DNA from: Clostridium uliginosum | Lineage (GTDB): Bacteria > Bacillota > Clostridia > Clostridiales > Clostridiaceae | Reading direction: 5' to 3' | DNA length: 64,000 nucleotides | NCBI RefSeq assembly: GCF_900112485.1 | Contig: NZ_FOMG01000002.1 | Coordinates: forward strand, 62,001-126,000 | Part shown: positions 8,633-17,604 of the stretch, piece by piece | How positions within the stretch are numbered: the stretch's first letter is position 1 | Layout of the letters: every line of letters starts with the position of its first letter | Notes under the pieces: model-generated | Seen by the model: the letters and a program-made list of their open reading frames with translations, nothing else | Databases searched by the model: none | What the model was told of the DNA's origin: nothing | Made by a program: the position numbers and the translations under genes

Positions 8633-11600
8633 CTATGAAATACGCTTTTTTCTCCAATCTTTTAATGCTTCAATATCATCATTAATCTTATATGCTTTTT
8701 CTTTATATAACAAAATTAAATTATTCTGCTCTTTCAAATTGTTAGTGATTGCTACAATGCTATTTTTTATTACACCTTCATACTTCATAATCTGTTCATC
8801 TATAACATTCATAAATCTTCTTACATATGAATTACTGCTTTCTATATCTAAATCCTCATTACATTTATCAATTATCATATCTTGTGTATCAAATAATGAA
8901 TCCACATATGAATCCCATATCTGTTTCTTTATATCTTCTATATTTTCATTGGAAGATCCAAAAAATTTGCTTCCTATATATCCTCCTATTAAAGCTCCTA
9001 TAGGACCAAACATCATTCCGATACCTGCGCCAATAAGTGCTATTTTAACATTATATCCGGAATTTACATTAATATTATCTATTGAGCTGATATTATGTAC
9101 ATTCAGATTTGTGCTATATCTTAAAAGCTCTTTGCTATCAAAGACTCCATTAAATGAAAGCTGCTTATATAGTTCCTGAAAGACTTTTATAATTTCATTT
9201 ATAATTTCTTCACCTATCATCGATAATTCTTTATACTTAATTTCGCTAATTGAATCAACTGCATCACCTAGAATTGTTTCTGCATAAGATTTAGCATTGC
9301 TAAGTTCAGTTTTTGTTTCTGCCATTTGAATCCAGTTTAAATATTTATTTTTAGTATATTCAAATTGTTCTTTTATATCAGTATCAAGTTTACTTATATA
9401 ATTATCTTTAAGCAGAATAAGTTTTCCAAATACTTCATTTTCAATATGATCTCTAAATAATTTAGGGGCACTAGGAAGAGATGTATTTAACTTCCTTTCT
9501 TTATCCTCAAGTCTTTCAATGGACTTAATATAATTTGGCATTATCTTTTCTGATACTCTTATTGCTTCTTTTGCTGCCATATTAATTAATAAATCTAATT
9601 TTTTGCTATCAGACTCCTGAAACACTGCTTCTTTTACCTTTGAAACATTATTATAATATTCCTTTATTTTTTCTTTATATGATTCCTTATATACAGATGT
9701 AATAGGATATACGTACGCATCTTCAATATCCAAGTGACGTTTTATCTCTATCTGTACTCTGCCTATAAGCTCTCCTGCTACCTTCTCAATAAGAAACTCT
9801 TCACTTTCTTCGCTATTATCAAGGTCTTCATCATATGTAACAGAATCCATTTTATTTAATAAAAATATTACCTTTCCAGCCTCATCTTCAATTAAATCAA
9901 GTATTTTCATTTCATTCTTTTTAAGTGCATTTCTTGCATCAATAAGAAAAAGACATACATGTGCATTTAATATTTCCTTTTTTGCTATATCAGTTCTCTT
10001 TTCATTTGCATTAAATCCAGGAGTATCTACAATTACAACATTTTCTGGCAAGTCTTCTATTGGCAAGTAAACTTTTACTTTATTTACCCATACTAAAGTT
10101 TCTTCACCTACTTTAGTATGCTTGGCTACAAAATCACGTGGATTGATATTTTCTAATGTTTGTAATTTTTCATCTTCAGCAGATAGAGTCTCAAGTAATT
10201 CAATGTTATCATAGTTACTTTCAACATCTGCATTCTTATTAAACCAGGTTCCTTTATTGGTATTATATGCACTTCTAACATTATTTTCTTTATCCAATAC
10301 TTCAATAGATATCTTCTGCCCTTTTCTTATCTCAGTTGCTACTCCTGTTGCTTCTTCCTGAGTTGAAAAAAATAAATCTGTGTTAAACATAGCATTTAAA
10401 AATGTAGTTTTTCCTGCGCTCGTTTCACCAACTACTGCTATTCTAAGTTCATTATTTTCTAATTTATCTTCTATTCTATTTATAGACTCTATTATTTCCA
10501 AACTTTTTCCTTGCTCTATTTGATTTTGATCTTCTGCTATTGATTTAAATCTTGAAATAACACTGTTTATTAAATTTAATGCATCATACTCATTTTCAAT
10601 TTCCTTAGTTATATTTTTATTACTTTCAAGTAGCTCATGAATCCATTTTACTTTATCTTTTGGTATAGAATAAATAGCTTTTTTCATTTCATGATAAGAG
10701 TCTAATGCCCATGCTTCATAGAAGTCAGCTATATTTCCAGAATATAAATATATCTCATGAAAACTTGTAATAGTCCATTGTCTTAAATATTTTCTTAGTT
10801 CAGTAACTTTTTTTAAGCACTCTCTTTTCTTATCAACTAATATATGAATTTCAAAGCATAAAATATAATAAACTATATAAGCTAAATATTCACGGTCATT
10901 AAAAAATCTTCTTTCCTGTCCATCAATTAATTTTTCTATTTCATTTAACTGTATTAATAATTCAACTGGTGTATAGCTTTTATTACGAAGTTTTGCAAAC
11001 AAAGTAAATATTTTATGAGTACATTCTAATTTATAATTATCTGCTATTGAATATTCCTCAATAAATTCAATACTATAATCTTCAATTTTAGATAATTCTT
11101 CTTCATCAAATTTCAGATTTCCTAATTCTCGAAAGTTATTGTCATATAAACATTTTTCTAAATTATTACCCCAATCCCTTGCAAATTTCAATGGATCTTT
11201 TTTTAATTCATTAAAATGACCAGTCATTATATCTGAATTTTCTTTTTCATTTTCATCTTTTGCTTTTAATGCTTTTAATGATAGCATTTTACATCCCAAA
11301 TCAAAAATAGCATCTAAAAGTTTTGATTTATTATCTGGCCCATAATACTTTATACAGAATTTAAAACTTAACAATATTGAATCATTAATATTTCCTTTTT
11401 TAAGAAGAGCTTTTATAATATTTAATGCATATAACATCATCAATTCATTATTATCTTCCATATTTGACTTTATGTATGATAATAAATTCCTATCAATATT
11501 ATCTAAATTGCTGCTAATTGAAGGTAGATAATTAAGGGCCTCCTTATTCCAGTCAATAGAAATAACTTCATTTATTAAGCTTTCCTGACTACAGCAGCTT

Positions 11601-12187
11601 AATTTTTCAAAATTTCCTGCTACTAATAAAGCTACAACATCTTGCTTTCCCATCATCTTATAAACTTTATTTTGTATAATTTGTGTTATCCCATTTAAAG
11701 GATCGAGTTTGTCAGCTTCTTTTAGACATTTAAGTGAATCTTCAAATTTATATTTATAAGCAAGGTCTACTGCCCTATCTATCATTGGATAAATACATTG
11801 CATTGGATACTTATATCTATATATTTGAACTGAATCAAAGTTTTCTAAAAGCTTATCATAATTTTCACTATTTAAGATTAATAAATCATAATCTTTTTCC
11901 AGCTCATTATAACTTTCCATGTTAGTTATTTTTAAATGAACATTCTTATTATTATCAAAATATAAATTTCTTATATAATCTAATAAAGCAAGATTATATA
12001 CTCCTCTTTCAGTTACAAAACCTACTCTGTGACTGCTTATAAAAAACGTCACTTTAGTTTCTTCACTTATATCGCAATATTTACATATAACCTTTTCCTG
12101 TCCTTCATAAAATATATCTTCATCGTCTATTTTAAATTTAAATAAAAGTGCCTTTAATATTTTGTTATTTACATCCACACTTTTCAT
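8633..12187 (-). CDS. Large dynamin-like GTPase with N-terminal PH-like and helical domains (1184 aa)
   Basis: The GTPase domain starts late: P-loop GETSAGKTT near residue 585, G3 DTPGFN near 719, G4 NKMD near 776. It is followed by long helical (stalk-like) sequence and a glycine-rich hydrophobic stretch near residues 1045-1075 (IALIGAGIGMMFGPIGALIG) suited to membrane insertion, as in bacterial dynamin-like proteins. The first 580 residues are unusual: residues about 15-110 have a beta-rich pattern (VTFFISSHRVGFVTERGVYN) reminiscent of bacterial PH-like domains, then a TPR-like helix pair near 125-165 and more helices. Last gene of the operon, 20 bases after the repeat protein, RBS GGAGG. 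Membrane remodelling in stress or phage defence is inferred only. Confidence 0.75.
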   Translation of the reverse strand: MKSVDVNNKILKALLFKFKIDDEDIFYEGQEKVICKYCDISEETKVTFFISSHRVGFVTERGVYNLALLDYIRNLYFDNNKNVHLKITNMESYNELEKDYDLLILNSENYDKLLENFDSVQIYRYKYPMQCIYPMIDRAVDLAYKYKFEDSLKCLKEADKLDPLNGITQIIQNKVYKMMGKQDVVALLVAGNFEKLSCCSQESLINEVISIDWNKEALNYLPSISSNLDNIDRNLLSYIKSNMEDNNELMMLYALNIIKALLKKGNINDSILLSFKFCIKYYGPDNKSKLLDAIFDLGCKMLSLKALKAKDENEKENSDIMTGHFNELKKDPLKFARDWGNNLEKCLYDNNFRELGNLKFDEEELSKIEDYSIEFIEEYSIADNYKLECTHKIFTLFAKLRNKSYTPVELLIQLNEIEKLIDGQERRFFNDREYLAYIVYYILCFEIHILVDKKRECLKKVTELRKYLRQWTITSFHEIYLYSGNIADFYEAWALDSYHEMKKAIYSIPKDKVKWIHELLESNKNITKEIENEYDALNLINSVISRFKSIAEDQNQIEQGKSLEIIESINRIEDKLENNELRIAVVGETSAGKTTFLNAMFNTDLFFSTQEEATGVATEIRKGQKISIEVLDKENNVRSAYNTNKGTWFNKNADVESNYDNIELLETLSAEDEKLQTLENINPRDFVAKHTKVGEETLVWVNKVKVYLPIEDLPENVVIVDTPGFNANEKRTDIAKKEILNAHVCLFLIDARNALKKNEMKILDLIEDEAGKVIFLLNKMDSVTYDEDLDNSEESEEFLIEKVAGELIGRVQIEIKRHLDIEDAYVYPITSVYKESYKEKIKEYYNNVSKVKEAVFQESDSKKLDLLINMAAKEAIRVSEKIMPNYIKSIERLEDKERKLNTSLPSAPKLFRDHIENEVFGKLILLKDNYISKLDTDIKEQFEYTKNKYLNWIQMAETKTELSNAKSYAETILGDAVDSISEIKYKELSMIGEEIINEIIKVFQELYKQLSFNGVFDSKELLRYSTNLNVHNISSIDNINVNSGYNVKIALIGAGIGMMFGPIGALIGGYIGSKFFGSSNENIEDIKKQIWDSYVDSLFDTQDMIIDKCNEDLDIESSNSYVRRFMNVIDEQIMKYEGVIKNSIVAITNNLKEQNNLILLYKEKAYKINDDIEALKDWRKKRIS

Positions 12188-12207
12188 TGTATAGGGCCTC
12201 CACGTTT

Positions 12208-12621
12208 CTATAATAATGATGGAAATGAAATATTATTTACATTATGTAACGGGTCAACATTTACACCATTAAAAACATTATCATGCCATGATATATGATT
12301 TCCATGTAAATCTGTAAAAACACCACCGTCTGCCGTAGGTGATGCATGTCCTATATAACTGTTATGATCATTATAATAATCAATACTATGATCAGCATTC
12401 ATGTGAGATGAAGCAATCATATGATTATTTGAATCATATATATTATCTCCCCCAAATCCATTAGCATCACTATGGCCTATTATATGATTATTTGAATCAT
12501 AATAAGTCTCATGTCCGTAACTATTAGACTGTGAATGTCCACTAACATGATTATTATCATCATAATATGTCTGTCCTTCAAATATATTTGATGTACTGTG
12601 GTTAAAGTAAGTATTATCCAT
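12208..12621 (-). CDS. His/Asn/Tyr-rich repeat protein (137 aa) inside the dynamin operon
   Basis: About five imperfect repeats of roughly 21 residues: TYYDDNNHVSGHS, TYYDSNNHIIGHS, IYDSNNHMIASS, YYNDHNSYIGHAS, then TDLHGNHISWHD. The YYDxNNHxIGHS pattern suggests stacked beta-hairpins with many His that could bind metal or glycans; no Cys, no signal peptide, no membrane segment. It sits with 20-base gaps between two GTPase genes and has its own RBS (GGGGAG), so it is part of the system. I do not recognise a named family. A structural scaffold, a metal sensor or a trigger protein are all possible. Confidence 0.7.
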   Translation of the reverse strand: MDNTYFNHSTSNIFEGQTYYDDNNHVSGHSQSNSYGHETYYDSNNHIIGHSDANGFGGDNIYDSNNHMIASSHMNADHSIDYYNDHNSYIGHASPTADGGVFTDLHGNHISWHDNVFNGVNVDPLHNVNNISFPSLL

Positions 12622-12641
12622 TATTTTCTCCCCTTTATTTT

Positions 12642-14360
12642 CTATATATTATTTACTAATAATTCAAGTTCTGTTTTTAGTTGTTCTAGTTTTTCATTTT
12701 TATTTTTCAGTTGCATATCATTATTTTCCTGTGGTTCTATATTTAACTTTAAATTTAATTCACTATTATTATTCTCATTCATGATTCTTACATTTTCAAA
12801 AAGTTTATCAAAACATTTATCAATTGATTCATGAACACCCTGTGAATATTGTCCTAAAGTTTCTTTTAAATAATCTGGCATTTTTCCAATTAATTCAGCT
12901 CTTAACTGCTCATTTTCTTTTTCCCTTTTAGACACACTTATTATTTGACCTGCTGCCCCTCCAAGTATCGTTCCTATTCCAGGCATAAAAATCATCCCAA
13001 TAACAGATCCTATAGTAATTGGTAGCATATTTTTAACAAAAGGATTTAGGTCTTCACTTGGTTTATAATCAAGCTGCCATTCTGGAATCTCAACGCCTTC
13101 AAATTTTAATTCTTCCATAATTGGAATCTTAAAATTTTTATTATACTCATTAACAATATGATTGGTGATCTTAGATAAATACATATAAATTTCCCTTGCC
13201 TTTTCTTCACCAAATCTTCTAAGCTGCTTTTCTATTACTACAGGCATTATTCTTTCATAATAATTTTTAACATTATTATCGATCCTTAGGGCATCTATAC
13301 AGTCTTTTGTAAGATTCTTCAAGAAAACTTCAAAGGATTTATCAAATATTTCATGAAGTGTAGTTCTCCCTACATATTCTCCACTTAAGATTAATTGATC
13401 GAATTTCACTTCATTTTGCTTACACATAGCCAATACTTTAGTTTGGGCCTGTTGAAGTTTTTCTCTATCTAAAGCATTTATAGACTGAATGTTTCCTATT
13501 TCATCTATAACAAGCTTTACTGCATACTTAAGATTTTCTTTTTCAGAGTATTCTTTTAAGTTTTCTGCATCATATCTTAATTCATTAATATAATCTAAAA
13601 GATTAGTTTTATATGAATTAATTACTCCTTCTCTCTCAGACTTAAAAACTTTCCTTGATGAATATGGCATAATAGGCGCATTATATCCTAAAACTTTATT
13701 TATTCTTGATTTTGCTCCTTCTATAGATTCTTCTAACTCATCTTCATCCAGCCTGTCTGCTTTTGATATTATAAACATTAATGCTTGTAATTTATATGTA
13801 AGTATTTTGGTCTCTAAAAATTCTGATTCGCTTTTAGTTAATGGAGATGCAGCATCTAGTAAAAATATTGCGGCATCACAGCTTGGAAGAATATTTTTTG
13901 TAACTTCTACTCTTGACTTAGATATATCATTAACACCTGGTGTATCTATTATTACCATACCTGTTTTTAAAAGTTCATTACAAATTCCTATTTTTATGTG
14001 ACTTATATTATCTGTATCAATACTACTTTCAGCAGTAAATTTTTCTAGATTCTCTTTAGTTAATTCATACCTTTCACTTTCTCTGTCAGTAAAGATAACT
14101 TCACAATATTCCTCATAAGAATACTCTAATACATTTATTGTAGCTGTTGTAGGTAATATATCACTTGGAAGAAGATCTTGTCCTAAAATTGAATTTATCA
14201 TTGTTGATTTTCCTCTTTTAAATTCTCCAACAAATGCTAAATAGAATCTATTATCTTGTTCTTTACGGATTATTGACTTACATAATCTTTCTGCTGCATT
14301 ACATGGCACCTGTTTTAATACCTGCTGTAATACTAATACTTTTTCATATATTGAACTCAT
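12642..14360 (-). CDS. Dynamin-like GTPase (572 aa)
   Basis: Second gene of the operon. The GTPase domain is N-terminal: P-loop VGEFKRGKST at about 43-52, G2 region LPTTATINVLEY, G3 DTPGVND near 138, G4-like SKADR near 197 (Ser in place of Asn/Thr). Long helical regions follow, with a glycine-rich hydrophobic segment near 443-470 (ITIGSVIGMIFMPGIGTILG) and a charged coiled-coil tail. This is the usual order of bacterial dynamin-like proteins (GTPase, bundle, membrane paddle, bundle). Its ATG lies 17 bases inside the upstream GTPase gene, indicating translational coupling and probably stoichiometric partners. Confidence 0.85.
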   Translation of the reverse strand: MSSIYEKVLVLQQVLKQVPCNAAERLCKSIIRKEQDNRFYLAFVGEFKRGKSTMINSILGQDLLPSDILPTTATINVLEYSYEEYCEVIFTDRESERYELTKENLEKFTAESSIDTDNISHIKIGICNELLKTGMVIIDTPGVNDISKSRVEVTKNILPSCDAAIFLLDAASPLTKSESEFLETKILTYKLQALMFIISKADRLDEDELEESIEGAKSRINKVLGYNAPIMPYSSRKVFKSEREGVINSYKTNLLDYINELRYDAENLKEYSEKENLKYAVKLVIDEIGNIQSINALDREKLQQAQTKVLAMCKQNEVKFDQLILSGEYVGRTTLHEIFDKSFEVFLKNLTKDCIDALRIDNNVKNYYERIMPVVIEKQLRRFGEEKAREIYMYLSKITNHIVNEYNKNFKIPIMEELKFEGVEIPEWQLDYKPSEDLNPFVKNMLPITIGSVIGMIFMPGIGTILGGAAGQIISVSKREKENEQLRAELIGKMPDYLKETLGQYSQGVHESIDKCFDKLFENVRIMNENNNSELNLKLNIEPQENNDMQLKNKNEKLEQLKTELELLVNNI

Positions 14361-16215
14361 TTTTTAATTCTCCTTCAAATTCCTGTAATTTCAAAACTAT
14401 GCCATTACAATTTTCTATTTTTTCTTTTATTTCAACTTTTGAATTATCAAGATTTTCTTTTCTATTTTTCAAATCTTTTTCTTTATTTCCGAGACTTTTT
14501 TCTATCATGATTAACCTATTATTAAGCACTTCCTTATATTCACATGATATCTCATTGATTTCATGTGCTGCTATTTCACCTGCTTTAGCTTGTGATTTAC
14601 TTATAATTGCATCAATTTGTACAATTATATTTTTCATGAAATTTCTAGCATGATTTTTAGCTTCATCTCCTGATTTTGATTCTTTAAGTACATCATCTAT
14701 GTAATTTGCCCCTACTACTGCTATTATCACTCCAACAGGACCACCAAAAAGTGCCGCTCCTACAAGTCCACATACTCCACCTAAAGCTAAAGACCTCACA
14801 TCTGCCTCTTCATTTTTTTCTTTTTTAGAATTATTATTTGAAGTATAAGTTAACTCATCGATATCTTTAACCTCTAAATTTACCTGATTATTAGATGTAG
14901 TTATTAAACTTGTTTCTAAATTATTTTCTTTTAATATTTTATTTAAATTATTATAGAATTTTTCTTGAAGTTTTTCCTTGTGGTCATAAATAATTTTGCT
15001 TAACTTTTCTGTAATACTTCTAATTCCTGATGATAAGTCTGTTTTCAACATATTCAATTTTTCTTCACTGTTTATGGTATTAGCTTGATTAACTAATTTT
15101 ACTTTTAACTTATCAAATTCAGTTTTAGATACACTGGTTATTTCCTTCTGTAGTTCGATTTTTTCTTTTTCAATGATCAACATTATATCCTTAAGATTTA
15201 TTGTTAATATATTAGCTTCTGTAGCTAATTTTTCAAATAAAAAATCTAATTCCTCATTTGAACATTCTAATTTTAAAAGCTCACCCTTTAAATATGCTTG
15301 GATATCATTACATATATTTTTTAATCTTTTTATATGCTGTGGCATCTTTCCAGCTACTGCATTATTTGATACAAATTTTATAGCTTCACTTTCAAAACTT
15401 TTGAATGATTTTTCCCATTCTGAATCAATATTTTTATGTCTTGCTTTTAATGTTTCCCTTGCTGATACCCCAAAAACCTTTGGATATTCAAGTTCTGGAA
15501 GGGTTTCCTTTATAATGCCTATAATATGTTCCCTTATTCTCTTATAATTATTTCCATCAGGCATTTCATCAATATCATCAATTCTATTGATTACAAATAA
15601 TAATCTATTAATATCATTTTTTAATACCTTATCTTTTATAAATCTACGTTCGCTCTCAGATAAAGGCTGCTGAGAATCAAGCAAAACTATACACACATCT
15701 GCCTGAGACAAATATTTAAATGTAACTTCTTCTCTTGCCTCATCCAAATCATTAACACCTGGAGTATCCACAAGCACACAGTTCCATTCTTCTAGATTAC
15801 CACTGACATTTAATTTTATTCTTTCAATTTGTGCTACTTCTTCATTTTTAACTGTAACAAAATTATCTAAAAAATCTTTTAGCTTTTCATTTGGCAAATC
15901 AATTGTCTCACTATCCCTATCTCTGTAATATACATTCATATTATTGAGATTACTTCCTTCTAGTATATTTATTGTAGCCGTTGTAGGATTTACACTAGAT
16001 GGAAGAATTTGTTTCCCTAAAATAGCATTTATAAAAGTAGATTTTCCACGGCTAAATTCTCCAACTACAAGAATATTCATCTTCTCATCATTTAAACGCT
16101 CTTTAGCAGAAGTTATCCTGTCTATAAAAAATTGTTCAAATGCACTATCTACTAATTCCTCTGTAATTTTATGTAATTCATCTTTTATTTCAATAAATCT
16201 ATTGTCATTTATCAT
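14344..16215 (-). CDS. Dynamin-like GTPase (623 aa), first gene of the operon
   Basis: N-terminal GTPase domain with P-loop VGEFSRGKST near 48, G2 NPTTATINILEG, G3 DTPGVNDLDEA near 148, G4-like NRID near 208 (Arg instead of Lys). A long helical part follows, then a hydrophobic glycine-rich hairpin near 472-505 (GGVCGLVGAALFGGPVGVII), then a C-terminal coiled coil. It is a clear paralogue of the next gene. A promoter with 17-bp spacing lies upstream at 16240-16268, and RBS GGAGAATAAAAA precedes the ATG. Three dynamin-like GTPases in one operon recall the LeoABC/Eleos type of system, but orthology is not shown here. Confidence 0.85.
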   Translation of the reverse strand: MINDNRFIEIKDELHKITEELVDSAFEQFFIDRITSAKERLNDEKMNILVVGEFSRGKSTFINAILGKQILPSSVNPTTATINILEGSNLNNMNVYYRDRDSETIDLPNEKLKDFLDNFVTVKNEEVAQIERIKLNVSGNLEEWNCVLVDTPGVNDLDEAREEVTFKYLSQADVCIVLLDSQQPLSESERRFIKDKVLKNDINRLLFVINRIDDIDEMPDGNNYKRIREHIIGIIKETLPELEYPKVFGVSARETLKARHKNIDSEWEKSFKSFESEAIKFVSNNAVAGKMPQHIKRLKNICNDIQAYLKGELLKLECSNEELDFLFEKLATEANILTINLKDIMLIIEKEKIELQKEITSVSKTEFDKLKVKLVNQANTINSEEKLNMLKTDLSSGIRSITEKLSKIIYDHKEKLQEKFYNNLNKILKENNLETSLITTSNNQVNLEVKDIDELTYTSNNNSKKEKNEEADVRSLALGGVCGLVGAALFGGPVGVIIAVVGANYIDDVLKESKSGDEAKNHARNFMKNIIVQIDAIISKSQAKAGEIAAHEINEISCEYKEVLNNRLIMIEKSLGNKEKDLKNRKENLDNSKVEIKEKIENCNGIVLKLQEFEGELKNEFNI

Positions 16216-16239
16216 TTTTTATTCTCCAGTACAAAATAT

Positions 16240-16268
16240 ATAATATAATCATATTTTACCATAATCAA
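16240..16268 (-). promoter_or_regulatory. Sigma-A-type promoter of the dynamin operon
   Basis: On the minus strand, TTGATT (16263-16268) and TATTAT (16240-16245) are separated by 17 bases, just upstream of the first GTPase gene. Confidence 0.55.
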
Positions 16269-16285
16269 TATTACATGTTAAATAA

Positions 16286-16373
16286 TTACTTTATAAAACC
16301 ATTTAAGCAAGCACCTACATATAAAGTTTCTGCTGCAATTAGCATATTTTCTGTTGCTGCTGCACAATCTGCT
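16286..16373 (-). pseudogene. Nitroreductase 3'-end remnant
   Basis: Translates ADCAAATENMLIAAETLYVG then ACLNGFIK and stop, the conserved helix before the C-terminus of small nitroreductases (DxAAAxENMLLAA). A stop precedes it in frame, so only a fragment remains. Confidence 0.5.
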
Positions 16374-16406
16374 TAAGACATAAATTCGTTATTTTCTCCT
16401 GAAACT

Positions 16407-16541
16407 ATGATAACTGTTAAATGGTGGTATGAATATTCACCAAATATGCCCATAAAAGATGTGGTAAATATAATTATGGATAATATTAAATTCGGAATGC
16501 ATCATGCTTTTTGCAAAATTTCTAACCCTATTAATAGATAA
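16407..16541 (+). pseudogene. TetR-family C-terminal remnant
   Basis: Translates MITVKWWYEYSPNMPIKDVV and continues to a stop after ISNPINR. The VKWWYEYSPNMP motif is typical of the C-terminal domain of clostridial and lactobacillar TetR regulators. No HTH is found upstream and there is no RBS. Confidence 0.5.
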
Positions 16542-16566
16542 CATTCCTAATGTATAAGATAAAAAT

Positions 16567-16604
16567 AACCCAAGACAACACTTACATTAGTATTGTCTTG
16601 GGTT
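16567..16604. terminator. Hairpin beside the ssrA-like fragment
   Basis: AACCCAAGACAA pairs with TTGTCTTGGGTT (12 bp). The arrangement hairpin-GGGTTTCATG matches that at the true ssrA 3' end, suggesting the terminator was copied along with the scar. Confidence 0.55.
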
Positions 16605-16628
16605 TCATGATGGAGGAGAAGTGCGACC
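16601..16628 (-). repeat. ssrA 3'-end-like fragment
   Basis: GGTTTCATGATGGAGGAGA differs from the tmRNA 3' end at 20152-20170 at only two positions and has the same orientation. Proposed att-like scar. Confidence 0.45.
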
Positions 16629-16853
16629 TTTAAAATCCACTATACTGTGAAAAAGTAAATTCATCTCCTAATTCATATATTCCTTTCTATGCCTTGTTCT
16701 ATTTCTTTTATTATCCCATAAAAAAAGTCCTATTTTATATTATCTTCAGTTATATATTATTTACTTCAAATCTATTTATTCTAATTTTAAACTTTTAGTC
16801 ATCTTCATTAATTTTCATTTTTAATTCAAATCATGTAATTATTCTCTTTTAAA

Positions 16854-17477
16854 TTAGTAAAATTTCACAAATTCATCAACTGGCTTTCTGTATCCTCTAA
16901 TTTTACTGCTACTCTTGTCCATTTTTCCCATAGTAATCATGATAACTGGTACTTCATTGTCTGGAATATTTAATAATTGACTAATCTTAGCCTTATCAAA
17001 ATATATCATTGGGCATGTATCCCAGTCTTTATTTTTAGCTAGTAGCATAAATAGCATTGCTGATAAAGAAGCATTTCTTATAGCTTCATCATGCTGAAAA
17101 CTTTCTCCCCAGCCTTCATAGAGATTTTTAATAGTATCAATCATGATATTATATTCAGTTTTATCAAGCATTCCAAGCATCATTGATCCTTCATAAATTT
17201 TATCTGCTGACAAATAAGCATGCTTGTCCCCTGTAACTATTATTGTTGCTGAAGCAGTTTTGGTTTTATATTGTTTAAATGCCGCATCATAAACTTTCTC
17301 TGTCAGTGCTTTATTTTCTACAACATAGTATCTAGCGTGTTGTAAATTAAAAGCAGAAGGCGCTAATGAAAGTTCTCTAAATATATCATTAAAATCCTCT
17401 CTAGGTATGGTAATATTTTCAATAAATTTATTAGCTGATCTTCTTTCTCTCACAATTTTTAAAAAATCGTTCATCAT
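16854..17477 (-). CDS. Nitroreductase family protein (207 aa)
   Basis: FMN-dependent NAD(P)H oxidoreductase fold: N-terminal VRERRSANKFI (flavin phosphate binding Arg/Ser), APSAFNLQHARYYVV, and PVIMITMGKMD near the C-terminus before GYRKPVDEFVKFY. Family members reduce nitroaromatics, quinones or flavins. The start ATGATG has RBS AAGAGGTGG. It follows a second nitroreductase, a pirin and an HxlR regulator on the same strand, a set that fits defence against electrophiles or quinones. Substrate not predictable. Confidence 0.8.
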   Translation of the reverse strand: MMNDFLKIVRERRSANKFIENITIPREDFNDIFRELSLAPSAFNLQHARYYVVENKALTEKVYDAAFKQYKTKTASATIIVTGDKHAYLSADKIYEGSMMLGMLDKTEYNIMIDTIKNLYEGWGESFQHDEAIRNASLSAMLFMLLAKNKDWDTCPMIYFDKAKISQLLNIPDNEVPVIMITMGKMDKSSSKIRGYRKPVDEFVKFY

Positions 17478-17530
17478 TTTAATCCACCTCTTTTGATATG
17501 TTTTTGTTTTATATACGAAATCCTATATTC

Positions 17531-17566
17531 ATAAAAGCCAGTATGTGATTGCACACTGGCTTTTAT
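17531..17566. terminator. Hairpin between the two nitroreductase genes
   Basis: ATAAAAGCCAGT pairs with ACTGGCTTTTAT, with TGTG/CAC extending the stem. It suggests partial or complete termination between the two genes. Confidence 0.65.
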
Positions 17567-17604
17567 GTATAAAGTATTAATCTTAGTATTTATTTAAGAA
17601 CAGT

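Noticed and set aside
8739-9179. Long plus-strand open frames opposite the dynamin genes
   Set aside because: Antisense shadows of well-supported genes; no RBS and unnatural hydrophobic composition.
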